This document shows, one piece after another, positions 1 through 9,400 of a stretch of DNA of 64,000 bases (position 1 is its first letter; each line of letters begins with the position of its first letter). This DNA comes from an uncultured Lachnospiraceae bacterium (GTDB taxonomy: Bacteria > Bacillota > Clostridia > Lachnospirales > Lachnospiraceae). A program made the translations under genes and the position numbers. The notes under the pieces were generated by a model. It worked only from the letters and a program-made list of their open reading frames with translations. It did not search any database and was not told where the DNA came from. The stretch covers positions 1-64,000 of the forward strand of contig CAJUJL010000006.1 of assembly GCA_910586725.1 (NCBI GenBank). Direction: 5' to 3'.

Positions 1-1752
1 TGAATCTGCCTGTTCTTTTACCTTTTCAGACGTAGAATATGCATCCTGAAACAATGCATGGGCTATATTAAATGTATAAATATCTTTTAATACTTTATTA
101 TTGCCACCCATATTTGGCAAACTCCGATATGTTCTATCTAAATCAATTGCATTGATTTCCTCTTTTACTATCTTGACATCGCTCTGACCTACACCACTAA
201 TGGTGCCATTACTATCAATAACTATCCGTCCAATTAAATATCGATTCGTTTCAGCTATAAAATACTTGATATATTCTCGCTGTCTATAATAAATACTCGT
301 AGCCATCTTAAAACAATTATAAGCAGAAAAGTATTCCTTCAATATATAATACAGATATCCTTGTTCTGCATATAATTGCGGTCTGCTTTCTGCAAGATAT
401 GGGATATTCTTATCTACAATATTTTTTAATGCACGATAATCAAAAGTATTTACAGCCTCAACCCAATTTGGAATATCATGATTCATTAATTCTAAAAAAT
501 CACGATGCCTCCCAAAATTATTTTCTGATGGAGTATACAATTCTAAACAACAGACACTGCTTTTCTCAAGAATGTCAATAATTACCTTTATCTTTTCTTG
601 ATCACATTCTTCAGGTTCCCAATCCTTTAAAAATTTATGGATGCGTTCTTTTTTCTCTATGTTATTCTTACTCTCTTCGTTATCCTCGTTATCAATTTTA
701 TTACTCTCTGCTAAACTAAGTCTTATACATTGCTCATATGCAAGATTTCTAAAAATTTTACTGGATTCTTTATGTTCTCTTATCGATGTAAACTCACTTA
801 AAACGCCCATTTCAATTCTAAGTCCAGCCTTTCTAAAAGCCGTTTCCAAATATCGATCACCAGCAAATCCCATAGACTTGAATAATTTTAAATCATTATA
901 TAATTCATCTAATTTCGCAGGTTTTTCTTCCTCTAAAAGCCAGTTAAGCATATTAAGGAGATTTAATGTCAAATTATTCTCTTTAAAATTCTCATTAAGC
1001 TGAAGAGACGCATAAAGCACATTAATTCCAAAATTTTCGTAATAATCAGCTTCATTTGAATCGTACTCTTTACCAGATTCAATCAAATATGCTCTCTGAA
1101 AATCTCCATGAAGAATATCTTTTGACCAGGAAAATATTTGTTTAATATCTGGATCATTAAAAGAGTACCCTACAAACAGAACGACCTTAGTTCCAATAAG
1201 AGATTTCACGTAATTCTCAATAAGCGTAAAATTACGTGAATATGAGAGATAATCATCTTCTTTCAGTACAAAATTATCGTTCTCAAAATCTCCATGAATT
1301 TTGAGAAGTTCTTTTCCGCCTTTCCTGTATGGAAGATCCGCATCTTTGCTAATAACACAAATTACCTCACTGTTATCCTCTGCCGCCTTCTCAATTAAAC
1401 TATCATAATTTGTGGTAATAATTGTATGAGTATTAAACTCAATAATTCTATCGTGAATCTCATGTTTTTGAAGAAAATCTCCATAACGAAATATCTTGCG
1501 CATTAATTGCGTATATTCTTTTTTGCCTCTAGCATTAAAGTAATATTGTGGGATGCGCAAAAAATTAAGTTCCTTATCATCAATACCTAAATGAGAGGCA
1601 ATCGCTCTTATTGCCTGAGACCATGTCGGCATTCCAGAAGATATAGAAGCCCCAGCTCCAACAAATATAACCAACTGTCCATCCTTTCTTGCCTCAGCTA
1701 TGATCTTTTTCGCTTCAATATAATGATTTAATATTCCATTAGCATTAGCCAT
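1..1752 (-). CDS. SIR2-domain (SIR2_2-like) defence-type protein, 3' end beyond window
   Basis: The minus strand is open from 1752 to the window edge (584 codons, no stop), so the C-terminus is missing. Residues ~25-215 form a sirtuin-type NAD-binding fold: GAGAS at 32-36 followed by SGMPTW, TTNYD at 113-117, IHGD at ~152-155 (putative catalytic His153) and FVGYSFNDPDI at ~194-203. This motif set is typical of the SIR2_2 proteins used in bacterial anti-phage systems, where the domain hydrolyses NAD+. The remaining ~370 residues are mostly helical-looking with no motif I recognise, as in large defence-associated sirtuins with a C-terminal sensor region. ATG 1752 is the first ATG and has only a weak AGAAG upstream; the frame stays open to 1843 with an in-frame GTG at 1809, so the start could lie earlier. 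It follows the BrnT module on the same strand. Base composition is visibly AT-richer than the neighbours, suggesting acquisition. The SIR2 call is firm; the defence role is inference. Confidence 0.85.
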   Translation of the reverse strand, partial: MANANGILNHYIEAKKIIAEARKDGQLVIFVGAGASISSGMPTWSQAIRAIASHLGIDDKELNFLRIPQYYFNARGKKEYTQLMRKIFRYGDFLQKHEIHDRIIEFNTHTIITTNYDSLIEKAAEDNSEVICVISKDADLPYRKGGKELLKIHGDFENDNFVLKEDDYLSYSRNFTLIENYVKSLIGTKVVLFVGYSFNDPDIKQIFSWSKDILHGDFQRAYLIESGKEYDSNEADYYENFGINVLYASLQLNENFKENNLTLNLLNMLNWLLEEEKPAKLDELYNDLKLFKSMGFAGDRYLETAFRKAGLRIEMGVLSEFTSIREHKESSKIFRNLAYEQCIRLSLAESNKIDNEDNEESKNNIEKKERIHKFLKDWEPEECDQEKIKVIIDILEKSSVCCLELYTPSENNFGRHRDFLELMNHDIPNWVEAVNTFDYRALKNIVDKNIPYLAESRPQLYAEQGYLYYILKEYFSAYNCFKMATSIYYRQREYIKYFIAETNRYLIGRIVIDSNGTISGVGQSDVKIVKEEINAIDLDRTYRSLPNMGGNNKVLKDIYTFNIAHALFQDAYSTSEKVKEQADS

Positions 1753-1829
1753 AATTATGATGCTTCTATTTTCTACATTAAAAATGTTATATTCGTTTAT
1801 ACTTTTCACATATTTTAATTCGACAGCTT

Positions 1830-2009
1830 TTAAGCTTTCTTCTTACGGTTTCGTTGTACAACCGCACTCTTAAATGCCTTCATCATGGCTGGCGACAATT
1901 CCTCACAATCCTCATCGAAGTTAATTGGACTTTTTTTCGCCTCTTCAACCTCTTTCAATTGTCCTTCCGTAGGTTTTTGTCCACTCTCAATAATTAATGT
2001 TCTGATCAT
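1830..2009 (-). CDS. BrnT-partner antitoxin-like protein
   Basis: A 59-residue protein starting MIRTLIIESG, with an acidic middle (INFDEDCEELSP) and a basic tail (RNRKKKA). The start at 2009 is chosen because AAAAGGAG sits about nine bases upstream; an open frame runs further up to 2039 but lacks such a site. It overlaps the 3' end of the BrnT-like gene by 23 bases, the usual coupling of toxin first, antitoxin second. Small proteins with this FDEDCxELSP pattern are commonly found beside BrnT in Clostridia and are taken to be its neutraliser; the sequence is not a clear ribbon-helix-helix BrnA, so the assignment rests mainly on position and size. Confidence 0.65.
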   Translation of the reverse strand: MIRTLIIESGQKPTEGQLKEVEEAKKSPINFDEDCEELSPAMMKAFKSAVVQRNRKKKA

Positions 2010-2265
2010 AATAAAGCTCCTTTTCTGCATTTGTTGCAAGTCTGGCTGAAATTAATCGAATTGTTTCTTTTCGTTCTGTAAATACTACAAACAATACATC
2101 TCCAACTTTCCCTATCGCAATATATCTATCCTCTTCAACACTATGCTCAAAATCATACATCTCAATATAATAAGGATCGTCAAACACATATGCTGCTGTT
2201 TCAAAAGAAATCTTATGTTTCTCTTTATTTATAAAGTTCTTATGTTCGTCCCACTCAAATTTCAT
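1987..2265 (-). CDS. brnT: BrnT family toxin (DUF497)
   Basis: A 92-residue protein with the BrnT pattern: FEWDEHKN near the N-terminus, then NKEKHKISFETAAYVFDDP, the EDRYIAIGKVGDVLFVVF strand pair, and the ending IRLISARLATNAEKELYY. BrnT proteins are RelE-fold ribonucleases that cleave mRNA and are held inactive by a cognate antitoxin. The start follows a GAAGGA site and a well-formed promoter at 2302-2330. It is the first gene of a likely three-gene unit with its partner and the SIR2-domain protein. Confidence 0.85.
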   Translation of the reverse strand: MKFEWDEHKNFINKEKHKISFETAAYVFDDPYYIEMYDFEHSVEEDRYIAIGKVGDVLFVVFTERKETIRLISARLATNAEKELYYDQNINY

Positions 2266-2301
2266 TTTTGACTATTCCTTCATTAATTATTCTATGCTAA
2301 C

Positions 2302-2330
2302 AGTATACCATTAAATAGTAAGCCCATCAA
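2302..2330 (-). promoter_or_regulatory. Promoter of the BrnT-SIR2 unit
   Basis: On the minus strand, TTGATG (2330-2325), a 17-base spacer and TATACT (2307-2302). It lies 37 bases upstream of the BrnT start. A 13-base palindrome, CAGACA-T-TGTCTG, is at 2363-2375, just upstream, and could be an autoregulatory site. Confidence 0.7.
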
Positions 2331-2390
2331 TTGCATTTTTCCTAATCACTTTTCAAATTTTCCAGACATTGTCTGACAAATTCAACAAGG

Positions 2391-2434
2391 CAAAAACCCC
2401 TGCAATTGGTACATATATACCACTTACAAGGGTT
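2391..2434 (-). terminator. Terminator after tsf
   Basis: A long interrupted hairpin (minus strand AACCC...GGGTT outer arms, GGTA/TACC inner arms around an AT loop) followed by TTTTTGCC, about 40 bases beyond the tsf stop. It separates rpsB-tsf from the BrnT unit. Confidence 0.75.
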
Positions 2435-2472
2435 CTCATTCCTATCTCTATTCGCCTAATTTCGACAAATTT

Positions 2473-3405
2473 CTACTGATTCATCTGCGCCGCAACCTCC
2501 GCCGCAAAGTCCTCATTCTTCTTCTCTAATCCTTCGCCCGTCTCAAAACGGATAAATTTCTTCACTGCCACCTTCGCGCCGACTTCTTTGGAAACAGCCT
2601 CCAGATACTTTCCAACTGTCTGCTTTCCATCTTCTGCCTTTACGTAAACCTGGTCTACCAGACAGATTTCTTTCAGCTCTTTGTTTACACGTCCTTCAAT
2701 CATGCCGTTGATCACCTTCTCCGGCTTCTGGGACTCTTTCGGATCGTTCATAATCTGAGCTAACAAGATCTCTTTCTCATGCGCAATATATTCTGCGCTT
2801 ACTTCGCTTCTGTCAATATATTTCGGATTCAGAGCCGCAATCTGCATTGCAATGTTTTTCATTGCTTCTTTCACGGTATCATTGACAACATCCGATTCTG
2901 CAACTACAACGACGCCGATGCGTCCGCCGCCATGGATATAGTCTACAATACAGCCGTTTTCAATGCTGACTTTTTCAAATCTTCTGATTTTTAAATTTTC
3001 GCCAATAACGGCTACCTGCTCTACCAATACATCTTTTACTGTTTTGGAAGCGTCCTCTGCCCATGCTTCTTCCATAAATGCGTTCATATCCGCCGCATTG
3101 GAAGCCAGCGCCTGTTCTGCGACTTTTCCAACGTAAGTCTGGAATTTCTCATTCTTAGCAACGAAGTCTGTCTCGGAATTCACTTCAACAATCGCAGCCG
3201 TATTCTCTTTTACCGCAACTTTTACGATACCTTCTGCCGCAATACGGGATGCTTTCTTTTCAGCTTTTGCCTGTCCGTTCTTTCTTAAGAACTCCATTGC
3301 CTCTTCCATATTTCCATTTGTTTCATTCAACGCTTTTTTACAATCCATCATGCCTGCGCCGGATAACTCGCGCAGTTCTTTTACCATTGCCGCTGTAATA
3401 GCCAT
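2473..3405 (-). CDS. tsf: Elongation factor Ts
   Basis: EF-Ts, the guanine nucleotide exchange factor for EF-Tu. The N-terminal UBA-like segment (ITAAMVKELRELSGAGMMDCKKAL) and the EF-Tu contact motif TDFVAKN are both present. The start at 3405 gives 310 residues and follows GGAGG with an eight-base spacing; the frame extends five codons further up but that includes the Shine-Dalgarno itself. It follows rpsB by 20 bases and is co-transcribed with it, the conserved bacterial arrangement. It is slightly longer than the B. subtilis protein (293 residues), due to extra residues in the C-terminal core. Confidence 0.97.
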   Translation of the reverse strand: MAITAAMVKELRELSGAGMMDCKKALNETNGNMEEAMEFLRKNGQAKAEKKASRIAAEGIVKVAVKENTAAIVEVNSETDFVAKNEKFQTYVGKVAEQALASNAADMNAFMEEAWAEDASKTVKDVLVEQVAVIGENLKIRRFEKVSIENGCIVDYIHGGGRIGVVVVAESDVVNDTVKEAMKNIAMQIAALNPKYIDRSEVSAEYIAHEKEILLAQIMNDPKESQKPEKVINGMIEGRVNKELKEICLVDQVYVKAEDGKQTVGKYLEAVSKEVGAKVAVKKFIRFETGEGLEKKNEDFAAEVAAQMNQ

Positions 3406-3425
3406 CTGTCCATCCTCCAATAAAT

Positions 3426-4181
3426 TTATGCTTCCACTGCTTCTTCTATATCTTCTGCCGTAGTAACCTCTGCCGCTTCCATATTGTCTACTTCAATTGT
3501 TCCCTGATTTGCTTCCACTACGGCATCCGCCATTTTAGAAACGATTAATTTTACCGCACGGATTGCATCGTCATTTCCCGGAATTACAAAATCCAGCTCT
3601 TCCGGATCACAGTTGGTATCCGCAATTCCAATCAACGGAATTCCCAGTGTATGAGCTTCCTGAATACAGATTCTCTCTTTCTTCGGATCCACTACAAAAA
3701 TAGCATCCGGCAGTCTCTTCATCTCTTTGATTCCGCCAAGGTTCTTCTCAAGTTTTTCCCATTCTTTTTTCAGGGCGATAACTTCTTTCTTTGGAAGAAC
3801 GTCAAATGTTCCGTCTTCCGCCATCGTCTCAATTTCTTTCAATCTTGCCACGCGGCTCTGGATGGTCTTAAAGTTGGTCAGCATACCGCCTAACCATCTT
3901 TCGTTTACATAATACATTCCGCAGCGTTCCGCTTCTGCTTTGATTGCGTCCTGCGCCTGTTTCTTTGTTCCAACAAAGAGAACGGTTCCTCCGTTGGCTG
4001 CAATATCGGCAACTGCCTGATACGCTTCGTCTACTTTACCTACGGATTTCTGAAGATCAATAATGTAGATCCCGTTTCTTTCCGTATAAATATACGGAGC
4101 CATTTTCGGGTTCCATCTTCTTGTCTGATGTCCAAAATGAACACCTGCTTCCAATAACTGTTTCATTGTAATAACGCTCAT
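3426..4181 (-). CDS. rpsB: Small ribosomal subunit protein uS2
   Basis: Ribosomal protein S2, 251 residues, with the family signatures VHFGHQTRRWNPKMAPYIY near the N-terminus and PDAIFVVDP..E...AHTLGIPLIGIADTNCDP in the core. S2 binds the 30S head-body junction and joins late in assembly. The start follows GGAGGT with a five-base gap. The acidic tail (EAAEVTTAEDIEEAVEA) is a lineage-specific extension. It heads the rpsB-tsf operon, with a promoter at 4301-4329 and a structured leader in between. Confidence 0.98.
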   Translation of the reverse strand: MSVITMKQLLEAGVHFGHQTRRWNPKMAPYIYTERNGIYIIDLQKSVGKVDEAYQAVADIAANGGTVLFVGTKKQAQDAIKAEAERCGMYYVNERWLGGMLTNFKTIQSRVARLKEIETMAEDGTFDVLPKKEVIALKKEWEKLEKNLGGIKEMKRLPDAIFVVDPKKERICIQEAHTLGIPLIGIADTNCDPEELDFVIPGNDDAIRAVKLIVSKMADAVVEANQGTIEVDNMEAAEVTTAEDIEEAVEA

Positions 4182-4210
4182 TTTCCTACCTCCATTTGGT
4201 TATTGTCGTC

Positions 4211-4267
4211 CATATGCTTCCTTTCCTGAAGCACCGTATCCGGCACCCGCTTCATCATCCGCATATG
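4211..4267 (-). promoter_or_regulatory. Structured 5' leader of rpsB with alternative hairpins
   Basis: Between the promoter and the rpsB start the transcript can form an outer stem CATATGC/GCATATG (4261-4267 with 4211-4217) enclosing an inner stem GAAGC/GCTTC (4249-4253 with 4228-4232) and a small GCCG/CGGT hairpin. The same GCTTC (4228-4232) can instead pair with the downstream GAAGC at 4216-4220, so the two folds exclude each other. A further short TTTGGT/ACCAAA hairpin lies near the transcript 5' end. An autoregulatory leader is plausible but not proven. Confidence 0.45.
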
Positions 4268-4300
4268 TGTTTGCTTTTTGGTTTATACCAAACCTGTAAG

Positions 4301-4329
4301 ATTATACCACAGGAATATCGTGTATGCAA
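4301..4329 (-). promoter_or_regulatory. rpsB-tsf promoter
   Basis: Minus strand TTGCAT (4329-4324), a 17-base spacer and a perfect TATAAT (4306-4301), predicting transcription start near 4294 and a leader of about 110 bases. Confidence 0.8.
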
Positions 4330-4359
4330 GCTTTTTTCTATCTTTGCTTTTCTTTTCTC

Positions 4360-6372
4360 TTATTTTTCCTGAACATCCACCCGATACAGACGCAGCCTGT
4401 GCAGCGCCCTTGTTGCGTTGATGTAAAGTGCCTGTCTGTGCAGAGGCGTTGTATAAGTCTGCAGGTCGGGTACAAAAACAACATCAAATTCCAGTCCCTT
4501 TGCCAGATAAAACGGCATCACCGAAATGCCTTTTTCAAATTTCATGCTGTCCTTTGTCAAAAGCGCGGCCGCCCTCTCCGGCATCATTCTCTGCAGTCCG
4601 CTGTGCGTATCTGCCGCGCTTTCGGCATCCAGGCAAAGCACGGCTATCGTATCCGCTTCCGTTTCCTTTGCAATATCGACTGAAATCCGTTCCAACATAG
4701 CGTCTCTTGTATCACAGCTTATCGTCCGGGGTTCTTCTCCGTGGCGCGCTACCGCCTGCACTCCTTTTTCACCCGACAGGCCCTTGACAAATTCCATGAT
4801 TTCATAAGTGGAACGGTAACTTTTGGTCAGATAAATGCAATGCACGTCTTTTCCAAATATTTTGGGCAGAAATTTAAGCACATCCTGCCTTTTTCCCGCC
4901 ATTGTCTGAACTTCGTCGCCCAATATCGTCATCGGGCAGTCAAACATTTTTTCCAGCAGAACGTACTGCAAATAAGAATAATCCTGCATCTCGTCAATGA
5001 CCAGATGCTTTACTTCGCTTCTCTTTGGCAGATCGCATACCGCATATTTCAGATACAAAAGCGGATAGACGTCCTCGTAGCGCAAAACAAAGTCCGATGG
5101 AGGAAGCGGCTTACGTCCGCTTTCTTTTAAAAAGCGGTTATAAAGCTCAAGAAGATTTCTTGTTTCATACATTTTATTCAGTCTGTCAAAAATCTCCTGT
5201 TTTTCTTCCTCCGACATATTTTTATTTCGAAGCGTTTCTTCGGCGTCGATCAAATATTCGCCGATTTTTTCCATGCGGCTTAAAATCGGCACATCCGCCA
5301 GTTTTTCATAAAACATGCCGGAAAGATCGGATTCCTTCATTTCTATATTTTTATAGTGAAAATCCCTGAAATTTAAAAGCTCCCATTCCAGGCTTAAGAT
5401 AAATCCGTTCAACTCCTCCAGATAAGCTTTCGACTGTTTGTAATCGTCAGTCTCTTTCTCATGAAGCATTTTTTCGATTTCGTCATAACGGTCTTCCGCT
5501 TCGCCGTATTCTTTGAGCATATGATACGCAAAATCATCCAGCGTCATTTCGCAAATATTTTCTTCGCCCAATTCCGGAAGAATCCGGGATATATAATCAG
5601 CGAAAATGCTGTTTGGGGATAAAATCAAAATCTGCGCCGCGCTTAAATTTTTCCGGTTATGGTAAAGGAGGTATGCAATACGGTGCAGCGCCACCGAAGT
5701 CTTACCGCTGCCCGCGCATCCCTGTACGGCTAAAATCCGGTGGCTCTGGTCTCTGATAATTTTATTTTGCTCCTTTTGGATCGTAGTGACGATATTTTTC
5801 AAACGGGCGTCCGCATGTTCCACCAGGGCCTGTTGTAAAATTTCATCGTCTATATTCATTTCGTTTTCTAAAACGTAAATGATCTTTCCGTTTTTAATCT
5901 TATACTGCTTTTTCTTTGTAATTTCTCCCTGTAAAAGCCCTGCGGGAGCCAAAAACTCCGCCGGTCCCTGATCGTAATCATAAAACAATCCGGAAACCGG
6001 AGCGCGCCAGTCGCAGACATACGGGTCCGCCGCTTTGTCTTTTGCCAGGTTTGCAATGCCGATATAGTAAATTTCCGGCGTATCCTCTCCGTCATAACGA
6101 AAATCCACTCTGCCAAAATAGGGAGCGTACAGCATTTTTTCATACTGCAGCCGCTCCCTTTTGTATTCTGCCTGTTCCTTCATCCGGCTTTTTAAAGCAT
6201 TGCTGTTATCGTAGATTTCATAACCGTATTCATCAAATTCCGCATAATTTTCCCAAAAATAATCATGCATGGCCTCAATGTCTTTGTCATTGCCTGACAT
6301 TTTATCTGTGATGTCTTTTATTTTCTGATGCAGCGTCTCTGTGACTAAAGTCAGGTAATCTTCTTCGTTCAT
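4360..6372 (-). CDS. HelD-like UvrD/Rep superfamily 1 helicase
   Basis: A 670-residue superfamily 1 ATPase of the HelD type, related to the factor that pulls stalled or hibernating RNA polymerase off DNA. Visible features are an N-terminal charged helical region, Walker A GCAGSGKTS near residue 219, the motif Ia stretch ILILSPNSIFADYI, motif II VIDEMQDYSYLQY, motif III TILGDEVQTM, motif IV LTKSYRST and a C-terminal KGLEFDVVFVPDLQ. Start: the frame opens at 6402, but AAAGGAG lies nine bases before the ATG at 6372, and the promoter places transcription start at about 6401, so 6372 is the real start. It is shorter than B. subtilis HelD (774 residues), and whether it acts on RNA polymerase is inference from the family. 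Confidence 0.85.
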   Translation of the reverse strand: MNEEDYLTLVTETLHQKIKDITDKMSGNDKDIEAMHDYFWENYAEFDEYGYEIYDNSNALKSRMKEQAEYKRERLQYEKMLYAPYFGRVDFRYDGEDTPEIYYIGIANLAKDKAADPYVCDWRAPVSGLFYDYDQGPAEFLAPAGLLQGEITKKKQYKIKNGKIIYVLENEMNIDDEILQQALVEHADARLKNIVTTIQKEQNKIIRDQSHRILAVQGCAGSGKTSVALHRIAYLLYHNRKNLSAAQILILSPNSIFADYISRILPELGEENICEMTLDDFAYHMLKEYGEAEDRYDEIEKMLHEKETDDYKQSKAYLEELNGFILSLEWELLNFRDFHYKNIEMKESDLSGMFYEKLADVPILSRMEKIGEYLIDAEETLRNKNMSEEEKQEIFDRLNKMYETRNLLELYNRFLKESGRKPLPPSDFVLRYEDVYPLLYLKYAVCDLPKRSEVKHLVIDEMQDYSYLQYVLLEKMFDCPMTILGDEVQTMAGKRQDVLKFLPKIFGKDVHCIYLTKSYRSTYEIMEFVKGLSGEKGVQAVARHGEEPRTISCDTRDAMLERISVDIAKETEADTIAVLCLDAESAADTHSGLQRMMPERAAALLTKDSMKFEKGISVMPFYLAKGLEFDVVFVPDLQTYTTPLHRQALYINATRALHRLRLYRVDVQEK

Positions 6373-6408
6373 GGGAATATTCTCTCCTTTGATATTTTCC
6401 ATCCAATG

Positions 6409-6437
6409 ATTGTAGCAATAGAAGAGAAATTTTTCAA
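6409..6437 (-). promoter_or_regulatory. Promoter of the HelD-like gene
   Basis: Minus strand TTGAAA (6437-6432), 17-base spacer, TACAAT (6414-6409). Its position rules out the most upstream ATG (6402) as the translation start. Confidence 0.7.
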
Positions 6438-6443
6438 GGAAAA

Positions 6444-9400
6444 TTATTTGGGCATTTTGATACTTTTTTTCTTACTCCATGAACCATATACTTTGTTACC
6501 GCCGGATTGCCTGTACGCGCGCACTCTGATGTAATATTTTTTTCCTTTCTTCAACTTTTTCAAGATGACCCTGGTCTTCTTTACGGAGATTGTTTTTGCT
6601 TTTTTAAATTTTTTATTGACCGCATACTGCGCCTGGTAACCGGCCGCGTCCTTTACCTTCTTGAATTTCACCTGAATCTGGTTTTTCTTTTGCCTCTTAC
6701 ATTTCAGGCCCGTTACTTTCCCTGGACGCGTTATTTGCGTCTGGCCTTTCTGAACCGTGCCGTTACCGTTACCGCCTTCTGTCGTCTTGTCTTCCTCATC
6801 TTCGTCATCATCGTCTTCTTCTGTCTTCTGATCCGTATCACCCGGCGTTTTGTCAGGATCTTCCGGTACCGTTACGACTTCTTCATATACGCTGACGGCA
6901 TTGTCCGAAAAAGTATATTCTTCTGTCTCCTGCAATACGACGCAGTACAGTGTTTTTTGGCGCGTATTCTCGTCTACTTCCGCGCTCTGGTAAGCTTCGG
7001 ATACGTTCACGGTTTTAAAAGCGTTCGCATCCAGATCTCCCAGCTTAAATGTCTTAAGCAGCGCCCCCGTTTTATTTCCATCGTAGATATGTATTTCTAC
7101 ATCAGACGCGGTTTTCTCTCCTGCGTTTGTCACTTTGACTTCTTTCATGCTGATGTATTCGATGGAAAGATCCGGCGCAAGGCCTTCAATGCTTCTCTCA
7201 TATACCGCTCTGCTCTCTAACGCTTCATCCGCTGTCAAAGTTACCGTCAGTTTTCCCTGTTTCAGCTCTGCCGGAGTCGTGATCTCCACCGTTTTATCTA
7301 TGCAATCCCCTGCCGCGAGCTCGTTGCACAGAAGCGTTCTCGCAAGCTCGTTTCCGCTTTCATCAGACCAGACGGCTGTCAAATGATGCAAAATTTCCGT
7401 TCCGCTGTTGGATGCTTCTATTGTAAACTCATTTGCCGCTCCCGCCTGGTAAGACAAAACGTCATATCCCACGGAATCAATTTTCGCCTCTGTCCTTGAT
7501 AAAGCCGACGTCGCTTTTAATACGGTTGCGCCATACGGATTTTGCGCGTTTTCATCTACCGTCTGAAACGTATACACAAGCGCATTTTCTCCTTGATCCT
7601 GATAGAGCGCAAAGCCTCCGATATAACCGTCTTCTTTGGTAATCTGAACCGGAAGGCTGCCCTCCGCAAAAGACTGGTACCAGATATTCGATTTGAACCC
7701 GTCGGTCTCCGTCCAGTATACGCCCCTTTCACCATCCAGAACATACGTATTGCTGGTATATACTTCCGTACCCTGTCCGCTTCCTCCTTCCTGCGGCATA
7801 TAGCGCAGTCCGCGTTCCCCGGTATAATAGATTCTGTCATTTGCGTACTGGAAGCTCTGAGAGTCAATCACATCATCGGTTCCTCTGTACACTTTGTCTC
7901 CCAGCCAAAAATCATTGCCTATGCTGTACATCAATTTTCCTTTGGCAAACCCCATATGCTGAATGGCTTCATGAATCCACTGATACTCTTTGGCATCCGT
8001 CCAGGCGCCGTCTTTCAGGGAAGATTCGTATATCTTTGTTGTCCCGTTCTGCTGCATAACGTCCTTGTCTGAATTCTCCGCCCACATCGCAGTCATATTT
8101 CCGTCCTTTTCACACAGCAAATAGCCGTGCTTGTACGTGTCATTTGCCGCGCTGACTTTTACAGGCGTTTGGAAAGCGCTTAAGGCAGCGTCAAATTCAG
8201 CCACATAAATTTCCATAGAGGCCGCAACTTCTTCACTTGACATGGATTCATTCAGAGGAACGCTGCTGTTTTCATAAATAACATAGGTATTTCCGTCAAA
8301 CTGAAACAATTTACCCATTGTATCCATACGGGGAGTCTGGCAGACCGGCTTTGCCTCTGACCATTCGCCGTTTGCGAAAATCCGGTACATCAGCGTATTC
8401 TGTCCGTCTGCGGACGCCTGACTGTCTGATAAATATGTCAAAAGCGTTCTTTGGTCCGATAATCCGACCGTCTGCGGCTTTGCATGCTCATACGCAAGAG
8501 AATCTATTACGTTATTGTCTATCTGGTCTTTGCTGTTTGTCTGCAAATCCCGCATCTGTTTGGCGCCATAAGCTTTTGCCGGCTCATAGCTCATTTGCAG
8601 CTCCACTTCATCCTGAATGCTCAAGTTCGGCCACAGCTCTATGTACTTTGGAAACTTCCAGGTTCTTTCTACTTTAATGCCGATGAGCGTGCTTAATTTC
8701 ACAAATGCGTCTCCCTTTAAGTGTGCCGTTACTGACTCTTTGGCGCTCTTCCAGGGAAATTCAACCGTTCCTTTGATCTCTCCATGCACGCCGCCCTGAA
8801 CGTCCGCAACCACAGCATTTGCGCCTAATGCAATGCTTGGTTCAACCAAAAGAGAAAAGCTGCCGTATGGTTTTATTTTTTTTCTTTCTGTATCCCACTT
8901 TCCTCCGGCCGTAATTTCCACGCCTCCCTTGACGCCTTCTTCTACATAAATAATTGTCCCAAAGAGATATTGCCTCGCTTTTACCCCGATGCTTCCTTCT
9001 ACAAAAACGCCGCCTTCATTCATACCGACAATATTTTTTCCGGAATCATCATACTGCAGCTCAAAATATCCCAAAATTTTACCTTCTGCCTCAAACATCG
9101 TCTTGGCTTTCTTTTCCTTGGCTTCATTTAAAGCCGTAGAAAACTTTTCTTTCAGTGTCTTGGCTTTCTCCTTTTCATTTTCGTCATTGTTCGTCTCTAG
9201 CTGCCGGTTTTTTAAAACGAGGGATTTTGTACTGTTCCATTTATTTTTCCATGTATCAGAGTCTTTCGACGCTTTGTCCAGTTCTTTCTTGACACCACTC
9301 TTATATCCGACCAAAACCTGCAATGTATTTGTGTCTTTGTCACGTTTTACACTAAAATCCGTATGGTCAAATTCAAAGGGCGAACTGACCTCACAGTTAA

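Noticed and set aside
641..1003. Plus-strand frame of 120 codons
   Set aside because: It lies antisense inside the SIR2-domain gene, has no ribosome binding site and reads as low-complexity leucine/serine.
6507..7220. Plus-strand frame of 237 codons
   Set aside because: Antisense to the 1313-residue surface protein; phenylalanine/arginine-rich composition typical of a reverse-frame shadow.
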